This document shows, piece after piece, positions 15,906 through 23,092 of a stretch of 41,097 bases of DNA. Made by a program: the position numbers and the translations under genes. Numbering within the stretch: position 1 is the first letter of the stretch; every line of letters begins with the position of its first letter. The DNA comes from Streptomyces aurantiacus (lineage in GTDB: Bacteria > Actinomycetota > Actinomycetes > Streptomycetales > Streptomycetaceae), in contig NZ_LIPP01000021.1 of NCBI RefSeq assembly GCF_001418335.1, positions 1 through 41,097 of the forward strand, read 5' to 3'. The notes under the pieces are model-generated. The model did no database searches and was not told the DNA's origin. It saw nothing but the letters and a program-made list of their open reading frames with translations.

Positions 15906-16892
15906 TTACCGCCCGCGTCCGCCGTTCCTCCTGAGGAAGGCGACCAGGAGGCGGTTCCACGCGGCGGGCTGTTCCCAGTGCGGGTTGTGGCCCGCCTCGT
16001 CCACCACGTGGGTCTGCGCCCTGCGGAGGTGACGGGCGTTCAGGCGCATGATCGACGGCGGGCTGTAGAGGTCACCGTCACCGGTGATCAGCTGGACCGG
16101 AAGCGTCAACGTCCCGAGCGCCGCCCAGGTGATGGTGTTCGCGAGGGGCTGCGCGAAGCCGTCCGCGGTGAGAGCCCGGGTCTGAATGGCCTGCCAGGCC
16201 GCCACCCCGTCGAGGTCACCGGCCCGGTAGGAGGGTCCCAACTCCTTGAAGGCCGCGGGCAGATCCCCGAACGGGTCCGGCTGGAGCGCCGCGGCCAGTT
16301 CCAGGTAGGCGGCGTCCTGTACGCCCATGATGCTGCCGGAGACGGTGAGGCTGAGCAGCCGGTCCTCGTGCGAGAGCGCGTAGTCGGCCGCCAGTACGCC
16401 GCCGGCGGCCGAGCCGGAGAGATGGAACCGGTCCAGCCCCAGGTGGTCGGCGAGCGTGTCGAGGTCCCCGGATTGAGTGTCGGCCTCCGCCTTGGTGCCC
16501 GCGACGGAGCGGTACGCGCCCCGCCGCGAGTAGCCGATGACGCGGTAGCCGGCCCCGGCCAGGACGGGCTGCTGGTACGGCCAGCTCTCCCCGCTGCCCG
16601 ACCTGGGGTGCAGCAGCACGACGGGCTCGCCGGCCCCACCGGTGTCCCAGCACCACAGGCTGCCGCCGCCGGCCACGGGCACCTGGTACTCGGTGACGGG
16701 CCGCTGGGCGGGCACCGGCACCGGCTCCCACGGTCGGTCGGTACCGGACCCGGACACCGCTCGGGCGGTCCCGGACGCGGCTCGGGCGGTACCCGCCACG
16801 GCACCGGTCGTCGTCAGCGCGGCCAGCGCCGCGGCGCCACCGACCACGGCCCGTCTGCTGAGGGCCGCCGAAGTCCTGCTGTCGTTCTCCAC
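15906..16892 (-). CDS. Tat-exported alpha/beta hydrolase with atypical nucleophile elbow
   Basis: The 328-aa protein opens with a twin-arginine signal (LSRRAVVGGAAALAAL, about 11-26) ending near TARAAS, so it is exported folded. The hydrolase core shows PVVLLHPRSGSGESW (oxyanion region), YSRRGAYRS, the elbow LSGSAAGG at 158-165, an acid in ITGDGDLYSPP and a late His in DEAGHNPHW. Where LxGxSxGG is expected, the nucleophile position is Ala162; Ser161 lies one residue earlier. It may use Ser161 or may not be a hydrolase. I chose GTG 16892, which has GGAGG seven bases upstream; in-frame ATGs lie at 16907 and 16925. It is divergent from the GntR gene, with two TGTCGACA sites between them. Confidence 0.8.
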   Translation of the reverse strand: MENDSRTSAALSRRAVVGGAAALAALTTTGAVAGTARAASGTARAVSGSGTDRPWEPVPVPAQRPVTEYQVPVAGGGSLWCWDTGGAGEPVVLLHPRSGSGESWPYQQPVLAGAGYRVIGYSRRGAYRSVAGTKAEADTQSGDLDTLADHLGLDRFHLSGSAAGGVLAADYALSHEDRLLSLTVSGSIMGVQDAAYLELAAALQPDPFGDLPAAFKELGPSYRAGDLDGVAAWQAIQTRALTADGFAQPLANTITWAALGTLTLPVQLITGDGDLYSPPSIMRLNARHLRRAQTHVVDEAGHNPHWEQPAAWNRLLVAFLRRNGGRGR

Positions 16893-16893
16893 T

Positions 16894-16921
16894 CTTCTTC
16901 CTCCCATTTTCTTCCTCCCAT
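16894..16921. repeat. 14-bp duplication carrying SD and start-like ATG
   Basis: CTTCTTCCTCCCAT (16894-16907) is followed by TTTCTTCCTCCCAT (16908-16921), 13 of 14 identical. On the minus strand each unit reads ATGGGAGGAAGAA, so the ribosome-binding site of the Tat hydrolase gene is duplicated and the spacer copy puts an extra ATG in each unit. The two ATGs are in different frames; only the one at 16907 is in frame with the gene. Confidence 0.85.
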
Positions 16922-16973
16922 GCATTCCACTGACGCGAACCGCGGGAGCGGTCCGCGAGGCATGATCACCAGG

Positions 16974-16981
16974 TGTCGACA
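16974..16981. promoter_or_regulatory. TGTCGACA operator candidate, hydrolase side
   Basis: A perfect 8-bp palindrome lies 81 bp upstream of the GTG start of the Tat hydrolase gene and 86 bp (start to start) from the second copy at 17060. It is in the divergent region shared with the GntR gene. Confidence 0.6.
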
Positions 16982-17058
16982 GCGGGTGCCCGGCCGAGGG
17001 TCCGATCACCGCCCGGCTACCGCTCGGCCACCGCCGGGAATGATCTCCATATGCGGTA

Positions 17059-17068
17059 GTGTCGACAC
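17059..17068. promoter_or_regulatory. GTGTCGACAC operator candidate, GntR side
   Basis: This is the longest version of the palindrome (10 bp, perfect), 63 bp upstream of the GntR start. It overlaps a TANNNT element (TAGTGT, 17057-17062) that could be the -10 box, which would give negative autoregulation. The GT-CG-AC core fits the general dyad form used by FadR/VanR-type GntR proteins. Confidence 0.65.
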
Positions 17069-17090
17069 CGTTGAGCCATCTTTGAGATCT

Positions 17091-17117
17091 GGACCCGAAA
17101 CATCCGGACCCGAAACA
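17091..17117. repeat. 12-bp direct repeat in the GntR leader
   Basis: GGACCCGAAACA occurs at 17091-17102 and again at 17106-17117, a 15-bp period, ending 14 bases before the GntR start codon. It lies downstream of the probable -10, so it would be in the transcript leader. Confidence 0.85.
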
Positions 17118-17131
17118 GGGGGACGCGGCAC

Positions 17132-17872
17132 ATGTCGGATCAGGACACACACCTGGTACTGGAGCGGCTCCTGCGGCTCCGGGACCGGCGGGAACCGCTG
17201 GTGGCGCAGATCGCCGAGTGGGTCGGCGCCGGCGTCATCGAGGGCCGGCTCCAGCCGGGGCAGGACCTCAACAGCGTCGAGTTGTCCCGCAGGTTCGACA
17301 CCAGCCGCACCCCCGTACGCGAAGCCCTGATGCTTCTCGAACAGGAGGGTCTGGTCGAGATGAAGGCACGGCGCCGGCCCCGCGTCGCCGCCCCCTCCCT
17401 CACCGACATCAAGGACATCTACCAGGTACGCCGTCAGCTGCTTTCGATGCTGGCGGGCCTGCTCGTCGAGCGGGCCACCGACGCCGAGCTGACCGAGTTG
17501 CGCACCCGGGTGGAGGCGATGCGCGAACTGGCCGACGCCGCGGACGTGGACGCGTACTTCTGGAGCCATGTCCTGCTCCAGGAGCGGATGACCGAGATCG
17601 TGGGCAACACCACCCTGAAGCAGATCCTGGACTCGCTCGCCCTGCGGACCCTGATGCTGCGACACCTGAGCCTGACCCGCCCCGGTCGGCTGGCCTACAG
17701 CGTGGACGACCAGGAACGGCTCATCCAGGCCTGCGAGGAACGGGACGGGGAGCTCGCCTCGGCGCTGATCGCGGGTGCGACCGTGCGCGCGCTGCGGGCC
17801 GTGGAGGAGCAGATCGAGCAGGACACCCCGGACAGCGGCAGGCCCGCCCGCAAACGCCGCGCCGCCGGCTGA
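17132..17872 (+). CDS. GntR-family (FadR/FCD-type) transcriptional regulator
   Basis: The 246-aa protein has an N-terminal winged helix-turn-helix (about 20-85) with the GntR signature LQPGQDLNSVELSRRFDTSR followed by TPVREALMLLEQEGLVE. An all-helical FCD ligand-binding domain follows (about 95-225; YQVRRQLLSMLAGLL, HVLLQERMTEIVGN, LIQACEERDGELA). FCD regulators usually sense a small carboxylic acid and repress catabolic genes. A basic tail (ARKRRAAG) ends the chain. It is divergent from the Tat hydrolase and convergent with an SDR gene. The palindrome GTGTCGACAC in its own promoter and matching sites elsewhere in the island make it the best candidate for the island's regulator; this link is inferred. 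Confidence 0.9.
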   Translation: MSDQDTHLVLERLLRLRDRREPLVAQIAEWVGAGVIEGRLQPGQDLNSVELSRRFDTSRTPVREALMLLEQEGLVEMKARRRPRVAAPSLTDIKDIYQVRRQLLSMLAGLLVERATDAELTELRTRVEAMRELADAADVDAYFWSHVLLQERMTEIVGNTTLKQILDSLALRTLMLRHLSLTRPGRLAYSVDDQERLIQACEERDGELASALIAGATVRALRAVEEQIEQDTPDSGRPARKRRAAG

Positions 17873-17921
17873 TCCACCGCTCTCCCACCACCTGAGCCGT
17901 CCGTGCGAGGTGCTGACCGCC

Positions 17922-18731
17922 TCACTTGGCGAGTACGCCGCCGTCCACGGGGAAGTTCCCGCCCGTCACCCATGTCGACTCGTCGGACAGCAGATAGACA
18001 GCGCACCAGGCGATGTCCTCGGGCCGGCCGACCCGTCCCAGCGGGATACGGGCCAGCAGCGCCTGCTGCGCCGCGCCCTCGTGCGCGCCCGCCGACTCGG
18101 TGGCCGGAGTGCGGACCATGCCCGGCGAGATGGTGTTGGCCCGGATGCCCGAAGGGCCGCCCTCCACGGCGAGTTGGCGGGTCATCCCGAGCACGGCGGC
18201 CTTGCCCGCGCAGTGCGCGACCATTCCGAAGGTGCCGCTGCCGCGGAAGGCGTTGACCGAGGCGAAGTTGACGATCGAACCGCCTCCGGACGCCACCAGG
18301 TGCCGCCAGGCGGCCTGTACCGGCAGGAAGACGACGTCGGCCTCGCCCCGCATGGTCGGGGTCCACTGCGTGTCGAAGTCCATCTCGGCGGCGGTGGCCA
18401 TGTGCGGGGCGATGGCACCGGCGGTGACCAGGGCGTCGACCCGGCCGTGCAGTGCGAACGCCTCGTCGGCGAAGCAGCGGGCGTCGATCGGGTCGGTCAT
18501 GTCCAGCGGGGCGAGCACGTCGACAGTGAGACCGCGGTCGGCGGCGAGCTTGCGGGTGCGCTCGGCGGCGGCCGGGTCCAGGTCGCAGCCGACCACGGTG
18601 GCGCCCTGCTCGGCGAAGAGCAGCGCGCATCCCTGGCCGATGCCCGCACCGGCACCGGTGACGAGGGCGACCTTGCCGTGCAGCCTGCCTGTACCGGGCT
18701 CTGCCGTGGGCCCGGAGCGGGGAGCGGTCAC
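17922..18731 (-). CDS. SDR-family oxidoreductase with His at the catalytic Tyr position
   Basis: The 269-aa protein has the Rossmann motif TGAGAGIG (25-32), an acidic cofactor residue (CDLD, suggesting NAD) and the catalytic Ser in NFASVNA (Ser158). At the YxxxK position it reads HCAGK (His173, Lys177), so Tyr is replaced by His. I recall a proteobacterial and actinobacterial SDR subgroup with AHCAGKG or AHVAAKG here, so this is probably a working variant rather than decay. The start is GTG 18731 with AGGAGG five to six bases upstream; longer upstream frames are unsupported. It probably follows the CMD-family gene in one transcript, 89 bp downstream. The substrate is unknown. Confidence 0.88.
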   Translation of the reverse strand: MTAPRSGPTAEPGTGRLHGKVALVTGAGAGIGQGCALLFAEQGATVVGCDLDPAAAERTRKLAADRGLTVDVLAPLDMTDPIDARCFADEAFALHGRVDALVTAGAIAPHMATAAEMDFDTQWTPTMRGEADVVFLPVQAAWRHLVASGGGSIVNFASVNAFRGSGTFGMVAHCAGKAAVLGMTRQLAVEGGPSGIRANTISPGMVRTPATESAGAHEGAAQQALLARIPLGRVGRPEDIAWCAVYLLSDESTWVTGGNFPVDGGVLAK

Positions 18732-18820
18732 GTTGTCCTCCTGAGAACGGCGTACGGGAGAGGGTGATGGCCCGGCCTGTCGGCGGGGCGGAGGTGACAC
18801 AGGGAGACCGGGCTGGACGG

Positions 18821-19348
18821 TCATCCTCCGGTGCGGGCCGGCAGCTCCACTTCCAGCGCGACCAGGAAGCGGGAGACCATGCTGTACGCGGCGGCCGTGA
18901 CGGTCAGTTCGACCAGCTCGGCCGGGCCGAAGTGCGCGCGCAGGGCGTCGAAGACGTCGGCGGGGACATGGACGTCCCGGGTCATGGCGTCGGTGTAGGC
19001 GACGACCGCGCGCCGCCGTTCGTCGAGGTCGGGGTGGGTGGCGGCGCCCTCGGCGCGGAGCGCGTCGAGGTGCCGGTCGTCGAGTCCGGCGGCCCGGGCG
19101 TCGCCTTCGTGGGCGGCCCATTCGTAGGGGGCCCGGTTGAGCACGGCGATGCGCAGGACGACCAGTTCGCGGATGTCGGCGGGCAGGGTCATCCGCTGCC
19201 GGACAGCGCCCAGCAGGCTGTTCCAGCCGTCCGCCACCGGCGGACTGTGCAGCAGCATCCGGTCGAGGGGCCGCAGAGTTCCGCCGCGCCGCTCGCGGAT
19301 GCGCTCCGCGATGTCACCGGCTCCGTCGGTACCGGGAAGTCGTGCCAC
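18821..19348 (-). CDS. Carboxymuconolactone decarboxylase-family protein
   Basis: The 175-aa protein has the CMD-domain pattern LPADIRELVVLRIAVLN followed by YEWAAHEGDARAAG, then a C-terminal helix pair (FGPAELVELTVTAAAYSMVSRF). The AhpD-type CxxC is absent, so it belongs with the decarboxylase-like rather than peroxidase-like branch; members often act on lactones or of unknown substrate. The start is GTG with AAGGGA six bases upstream. It lies between the carboxylesterase gene (43 bp upstream) and the SDR gene, on the same strand, which suggests they act in one catabolic route. Confidence 0.88.
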   Translation of the reverse strand: MARLPGTDGAGDIAERIRERRGGTLRPLDRMLLHSPPVADGWNSLLGAVRQRMTLPADIRELVVLRIAVLNRAPYEWAAHEGDARAAGLDDRHLDALRAEGAATHPDLDERRRAVVAYTDAMTRDVHVPADVFDALRAHFGPAELVELTVTAAAYSMVSRFLVALEVELPARTGG

Positions 19349-19362
19349 GTGCCGTTCCCTTC

Positions 19363-19392
19363 TGGGATGGGTTGTGGGATGGGTTCTGGGAT
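19363..19392. repeat. 12-bp tandem repeat upstream of the CMD gene
   Basis: TGGGATGGGTTG, TGGGATGGGTTC and TGGGATC follow one another (12-bp period, two full copies plus a partial). The array fills the gap between the carboxylesterase stop and the SD of the CMD-family gene. Confidence 0.8.
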
Positions 19393-20810
19393 CAGTCGGG
19401 TGGGGCGGGCCGGCTCAGGACGTCCTGGCGCACGGTGTCCCCGAAGAACATGGCGGGGGAGGTGCGGGGCCCGGTGAACCGCGGCCAGGGCGGCAGGTCC
19501 GGGCCGCCCGGATCACCCGTGGCGACGAAGCGCGCCCAGGTGTCGGCCATCAGGGCAGCCAGTCGCCGGTCGGTGTCCTGCCAGGGCCAGTCGGGCCGGC
19601 GGTCGAGGTTGTCGAGGACGTACGGGAGTTCGGCGGTGTGGTGGACGCCCGGGTCGGGCAGGCCAGGCGGCAGCGGGGGCCGCCGGTCGAACCGGTAGAT
19701 CCAGGTGGGCGTACCGGTCGCGGCGTGGGATCGCGCCCACTGCCATACGGGGCCCACGAACCGGGCGTCGCCCACGGTGCCGGCGTCCTCGTCGGCGGAG
19801 GCGTAGACCGTGCCCTCGTCGCGGTTGGAGCCCACCAGCAGCGGGACGCGGTGCTGGCGGCCCGTGGCGAATACGGCGTCGGTCGGTTCGGTCAGGATCC
19901 TGCCGTCGACGACGGGCCCGAAGTGACCGCGCACGATCAGTTCGACTCCGGAGATCCGGCGCAGCCCCTCGACGTCCCGGCCGCCGAACTCTTCGGCGTA
20001 GGCCAGCCCTCGTTTCTGTGCCTCGGCCGGGCCGGGCAGCGGGCCCTCCGCCCGGCCCACGCCGGAGGCGCTCTGGCCGAGGGCCGCCCGGAAGTGGGGA
20101 CGGGCCGTCGGTGCGGCGGCCATCAGGTGGCAGATGTGGGCGGCGCCCGCGGAGTTGCCCGCGAGGGTGATCCGGTCCGGGTCGCCGCCGAAGGCCGCGA
20201 TGTGGGTACGGACCCAGGTGAGGGCGGCGACGATGTCGAGGAGGCCGTAGTTGCCGGAGGCGTGGAGGTCGTCCTCGGCGGCCAGGCCCGGGTGGGCGAG
20301 GAAGCCGAGGGCGCCGAGCCGGTGGTTGAGGGTGACGACCACCGGACCACGGCCGGCCAGGGCGCGGCCGTCGTGGATGTCCTGGGAGCCGTGTCCGTAG
20401 CGGTTGCCGCCGCCGTGGATCCAGACCATGACGGGCAGGCCCGTGCCCGGTGCGGGGTCGGGTGTCCACACGTTGAGGTAGAGGCAGTCCTCGCTCATCA
20501 CCAGCGCGTGCCGGTCGGCGAAGTTGGTCCGGTACATGACCGAGTCGCTCGGCGGCTGCGGTTGCAGCGGCGCAGGACCGAACTGCTCGGCTCTGCGCTC
20601 GCCGTCCCAGCGGGCGGCGGGCCGGGGCGGGCGCCAGCGCAGGTCGCCGACCGGTGGTGCGGCGAAGGGGATGCCGCGGAAGACGGCGACCGGGCCGTCC
20701 CACTCCCCCACCAGCCGCCCGGCGCCGGGATGCGCCCGGGGAGCGCCGGCACCGCCCGCCCGTACCCGGGGGCCGCCCGTTCCTTGCGTCACGCCGTACG
20801 GGCCGCTCAT
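19392..20810 (-). CDS. Type-B carboxylesterase
   Basis: The 472-aa protein has the family signatures in order: FRGIPFAAPPVGDLRW near residues 44-59, SEDCLYLNVW at 106-115, the oxyanion HGGG at 132-135, the nucleophile elbow GNSAG (Ser220; GESAG is usual), a Glu in SNRDEGTVY and a His in VHHTAELPYV. It lacks a signal peptide, so it is probably cytoplasmic and hydrolyses an ester generated or imported by the pathway. Its ATG overlaps the stop of the amidohydrolase gene by four bases, so the two are coupled. Length is near the short end for the family. Confidence 0.92.
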   Translation of the reverse strand: MSGPYGVTQGTGGPRVRAGGAGAPRAHPGAGRLVGEWDGPVAVFRGIPFAAPPVGDLRWRPPRPAARWDGERRAEQFGPAPLQPQPPSDSVMYRTNFADRHALVMSEDCLYLNVWTPDPAPGTGLPVMVWIHGGGNRYGHGSQDIHDGRALAGRGPVVVTLNHRLGALGFLAHPGLAAEDDLHASGNYGLLDIVAALTWVRTHIAAFGGDPDRITLAGNSAGAAHICHLMAAAPTARPHFRAALGQSASGVGRAEGPLPGPAEAQKRGLAYAEEFGGRDVEGLRRISGVELIVRGHFGPVVDGRILTEPTDAVFATGRQHRVPLLVGSNRDEGTVYASADEDAGTVGDARFVGPVWQWARSHAATGTPTWIYRFDRRPPLPPGLPDPGVHHTAELPYVLDNLDRRPDWPWQDTDRRLAALMADTWARFVATGDPGGPDLPPWPRFTGPRTSPAMFFGDTVRQDVLSRPAPPD

Positions 20811-22093
20811 GCCGGGGCCTTGTGCAGCGAACCGTTCTTCATGATCGCGGCGAGTCGGTCGCGGTCCTGGAGGATGCGGATGTCGTCCAGCGGGTCGCCG
20901 TCGACGAGGACGAGGTCGGCGAGGAACCCCTCCCGGATCAGGCCCAGTTCGTCGCCCATGCCCATGACCTGGCCGCCGTGCCCGGTGGCGGCGCGCAGTG
21001 CCTCGGCCGGGGTGAAGCCGAACCAGTCGACGAACAGTTCCAGGTCGCGGGCGTTGCGGCCGACCGGGTTCCAGGCGAAGCCGTAGTCGCCGCCCGGGAC
21101 GACGCGGATGCCGCGGCGGACCAGTTCGGGGACCACCTCACGGACCGCCTTCTGGGTGGCCTCGACCTCCATGCCTGGCTCGGGCTCGCTGCCGGCCTCG
21201 TGCAGGTTGGCGTAGATGATGCCGGGGGTGGGCGCGACGAACAGCCGGTCGCGGGCGGCCTCCAGGAGGTCGAGGGCCTCCTCGTCCGCGAAGGTGCAGT
21301 GGTAGACGGCGCGGATACCGTGCCGTACGGCCATCTTGATCGACTCGGCCGCGTGCGCGTGGGCCGTCAGCCAGACACCGCGCTCCCGGGCCACCGCCGC
21401 TGCCGCCGCGACCTCTTCCTCGGTGAACTGGACGATCCGCGAGGTGCCCTGCACCACCGCGCTCTCGCCCGACAGCGACAACTTGACGATGTCGACACCG
21501 AGGTCCGCCATCTCCCCGACGAACCGGCTCACCGACTCGGGGTCGGACGCCCGGCCGTCGATGCCGGGGAAGTCGTAGACCCCCGGTTCGACCATGCCCG
21601 CGGTGCCCTCCCAGGAGGCGGCCTTGAAGCGCGGGCCCGGCATCCAGCCCTCCGCGAACGCCTTGCGGGCGGCCGTTTCGGTACGGGGCAGGCGGTTGCC
21701 CCCGGAGTAGGCGCTGGTGAAGCCCTGGTCCAGCAGGACGCGGCCCGCGTGCGCCACCAGCAGGGCCTTCTCCTCCTCGGGCTCGTCCCGGCGGCGGGAG
21801 CTGTGCTCGACGGTGGAGCCGAAGCCGAGGTGGGTGTGGGAGTCGACCAGGCCGGGGATCAGGGTGCCGCCTCCGCCGTCCACGACCCTGGCCCCGAGCC
21901 GGCGGGCGGCGGGAATCCGCGACGCGACGGCGGTGATCCGCTCGCCCTCGACCAGAACCTCGGCGGGGAAGGGATCACGTCCCGTGCCGTCGAAGACCCG
22001 GACCCCGGTGAAAACGGTCCTGCCGGTGCTGCCGCTCCCGTCAGTCCTGTCAGTCCTGTCAGTCCTGTCAGTCCTGTCAGTCCTGTCGCTCAT
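20807..22093 (-). CDS. Amidohydrolase-family metal hydrolase (imidazolonepropionase/prolidase-like)
   Basis: The 428-aa protein shows the amidohydrolase beta-sandwich plus TIM barrel: VDSHTHLG (His86, His88) near the N-terminus, a probable carboxylated Lys in VDIVKLSLSG, ligand His residues in TAHAHA and VYHCTF, and Asp in GGDYGFAWN, ending with ADLVLVDGDPLDDI. It should hydrolyse a cyclic amide, lactone or C-N bond. Residues 3-17 are five copies of Asp-Arg-Thr encoded by a 9-bp tandem repeat. Its ATG overlaps the FAH gene upstream (ATGA) and its stop overlaps the carboxylesterase start, so it sits mid-operon. Confidence 0.9.
   Translation of the reverse strand: MSDRTDRTDRTDRTDRTDGSGSTGRTVFTGVRVFDGTGRDPFPAEVLVEGERITAVASRIPAARRLGARVVDGGGGTLIPGLVDSHTHLGFGSTVEHSSRRRDEPEEEKALLVAHAGRVLLDQGFTSAYSGGNRLPRTETAARKAFAEGWMPGPRFKAASWEGTAGMVEPGVYDFPGIDGRASDPESVSRFVGEMADLGVDIVKLSLSGESAVVQGTSRIVQFTEEEVAAAAAVARERGVWLTAHAHAAESIKMAVRHGIRAVYHCTFADEEALDLLEAARDRLFVAPTPGIIYANLHEAGSEPEPGMEVEATQKAVREVVPELVRRGIRVVPGGDYGFAWNPVGRNARDLELFVDWFGFTPAEALRAATGHGGQVMGMGDELGLIREGFLADLVLVDGDPLDDIRILQDRDRLAAIMKNGSLHKAPA
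22041..22085. repeat. Five 9-bp tandem repeats encoding (Asp-Arg-Thr)n
   Basis: TCAGTCCTG is repeated exactly five times. It lies at the 5' end of the amidohydrolase gene and encodes a disordered N-terminal tract. Copy-number change would alter protein length by three residues without breaking the frame. Confidence 0.95.
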
Positions 22094-23088
22094 CGTGCGC
22101 TCCTGAAGGTGTGCCGCATCTCGCCCAGCTCTCCGATCCTGCTGACGAGGGTGTCACCGGGACCTATGAAGCGCTGCGGGGTGCGGCGGTTGCCGACCCC
22201 CGCGGGGGTCCCGGTGAAGATCAGGTCGCCGGGACGCAGCGGGCAGATCGCGCTGAGGTGGGCAACCAGCCGCGGCACCGGGAAGATCATGTTCGAGGTG
22301 CGGTCGTGCTGGACGATCTCCCCGTCCAGTGCCGCGGCAGGCAACGTTTGCCCGTGAAGGAGCGGCGTCCGGTGCGTGCTATCGGTGTGCCGGCCGGAAG
22401 CCCTCGTACTGGACGTACTTGGGATTTCGGCCGGTGCAGCGAGAGGGCGTGCCGGGCGTCGCGACGGGGCGAACGTTGCCTGTCGCGGCACTAGCTCGCA
22501 GGTCAGCTCCAGGTCGTCGCGGTCGGCCGGTTCGTCGACGCTGACCAGGGCGGGCCCCACCGGGCCGAAGCCGGGGAAGGACTTGCCGAGCGAGAACTGG
22601 GCCGGGCGCCCGGCGAGTTGGACGATCCGCTCGGACAGGTCCTGGCCCACGGTGAGCGCGACGACCGGGTCCCAGCCCTGCTCCTCCGGCACCCGGTAGG
22701 CGTCGCGGCCGATGACGGCGACCATCTCCAGTTCCCAGTCGACATGACCGGGCGGCAGGTCGATGGTGGCGTACGGGCCGGTGAGGCAGCTGGGGAACTT
22801 GGTGAAGACCAGCGGCTCGGCCGGCTCCTCGTAACCGGCCTCCGCGGTGTGCGGGCGGTAGTTGAGGGCGACCGCGAAGATCTGGCGCGGCTCGGGCACG
22901 GGTGCGCGCAGGTCGGACTCCTTGTACGGCACGGCCGTGGCCGGGTCGACGCCCGCGGACCAGCGCAGCAGCGCCTCCCACTGGTCGAAGACGGTGTCCG
23001 GGTCGGCGTCGAGGCCGCCGTCGGACACGTCCACGGCGCCGTCGCCGGTCAACAGGGCGAGCCGGCCCGCGAGGTTGGCGATCCGCAT
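22090..23088 (-). CDS. FAH-family hydrolase carrying a 55-aa in-frame insertion
   Basis: The 332-aa protein is a fumarylacetoacetate hydrolase-family enzyme. Metal ligands are Glu119 and Glu121 in DWELE and Asp150 in GQDLSER; Lys169 lies in SLGKSFPG; the C-terminal signature is LIFTGTPAGVG. Residues 200-254 (VPRQATF...TLPAAAL) are foreign to the family and correspond exactly to a 165-bp inverted-repeat element. Removing it restores TCEL-DGEIVQ, matching the paralogue's hairpin. Without it the protein is 277 aa, a normal length. The start ATG lies 4 bp after the other FAH gene's stop and its stop overlaps the amidohydrolase start. Whether the enzyme is active is unknown; the site is a surface turn by homology. 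Confidence 0.88.
   Translation of the reverse strand: MRIANLAGRLALLTGDGAVDVSDGGLDADPDTVFDQWEALLRWSAGVDPATAVPYKESDLRAPVPEPRQIFAVALNYRPHTAEAGYEEPAEPLVFTKFPSCLTGPYATIDLPPGHVDWELEMVAVIGRDAYRVPEEQGWDPVVALTVGQDLSERIVQLAGRPAQFSLGKSFPGFGPVGPALVSVDEPADRDDLELTCELVPRQATFAPSRRPARPLAAPAEIPSTSSTRASGRHTDSTHRTPLLHGQTLPAAALDGEIVQHDRTSNMIFPVPRLVAHLSAICPLRPGDLIFTGTPAGVGNRRTPQRFIGPGDTLVSRIGELGEMRHTFRSAR
22328..22492. mobile_element. 165-bp MITE-like element with 26-bp terminal inverted repeats
   Basis: The left end 22328-22353 (AGTGCCGCGGCAGGC...) and right end 22467-22492 are inverted repeats matching at 24 of 26 positions. The centre also folds: 22390-22396 pairs with 22428-22434, and GTAC 22406-22409 with GTAC 22415-22418. 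It encodes no protein of its own on a separate frame. It interrupts the FAH gene but is 55 codons long and has no stop in the gene's frame. Excision leaves GAGCTGGAC, encoding Glu-Leu-Asp. A 2-bp AG duplication is possible but cannot be told from an element without one. The family is not recognised. Confidence 0.85.
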
Positions 23089-23092
23089 GCCC

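Noticed and set aside
21490..21497. TGTCGACA inside the amidohydrolase gene (and another at 11753 inside the AraC gene)
   Set aside because: Both lie mid-gene and read as common codon pairs; no promoter is near.
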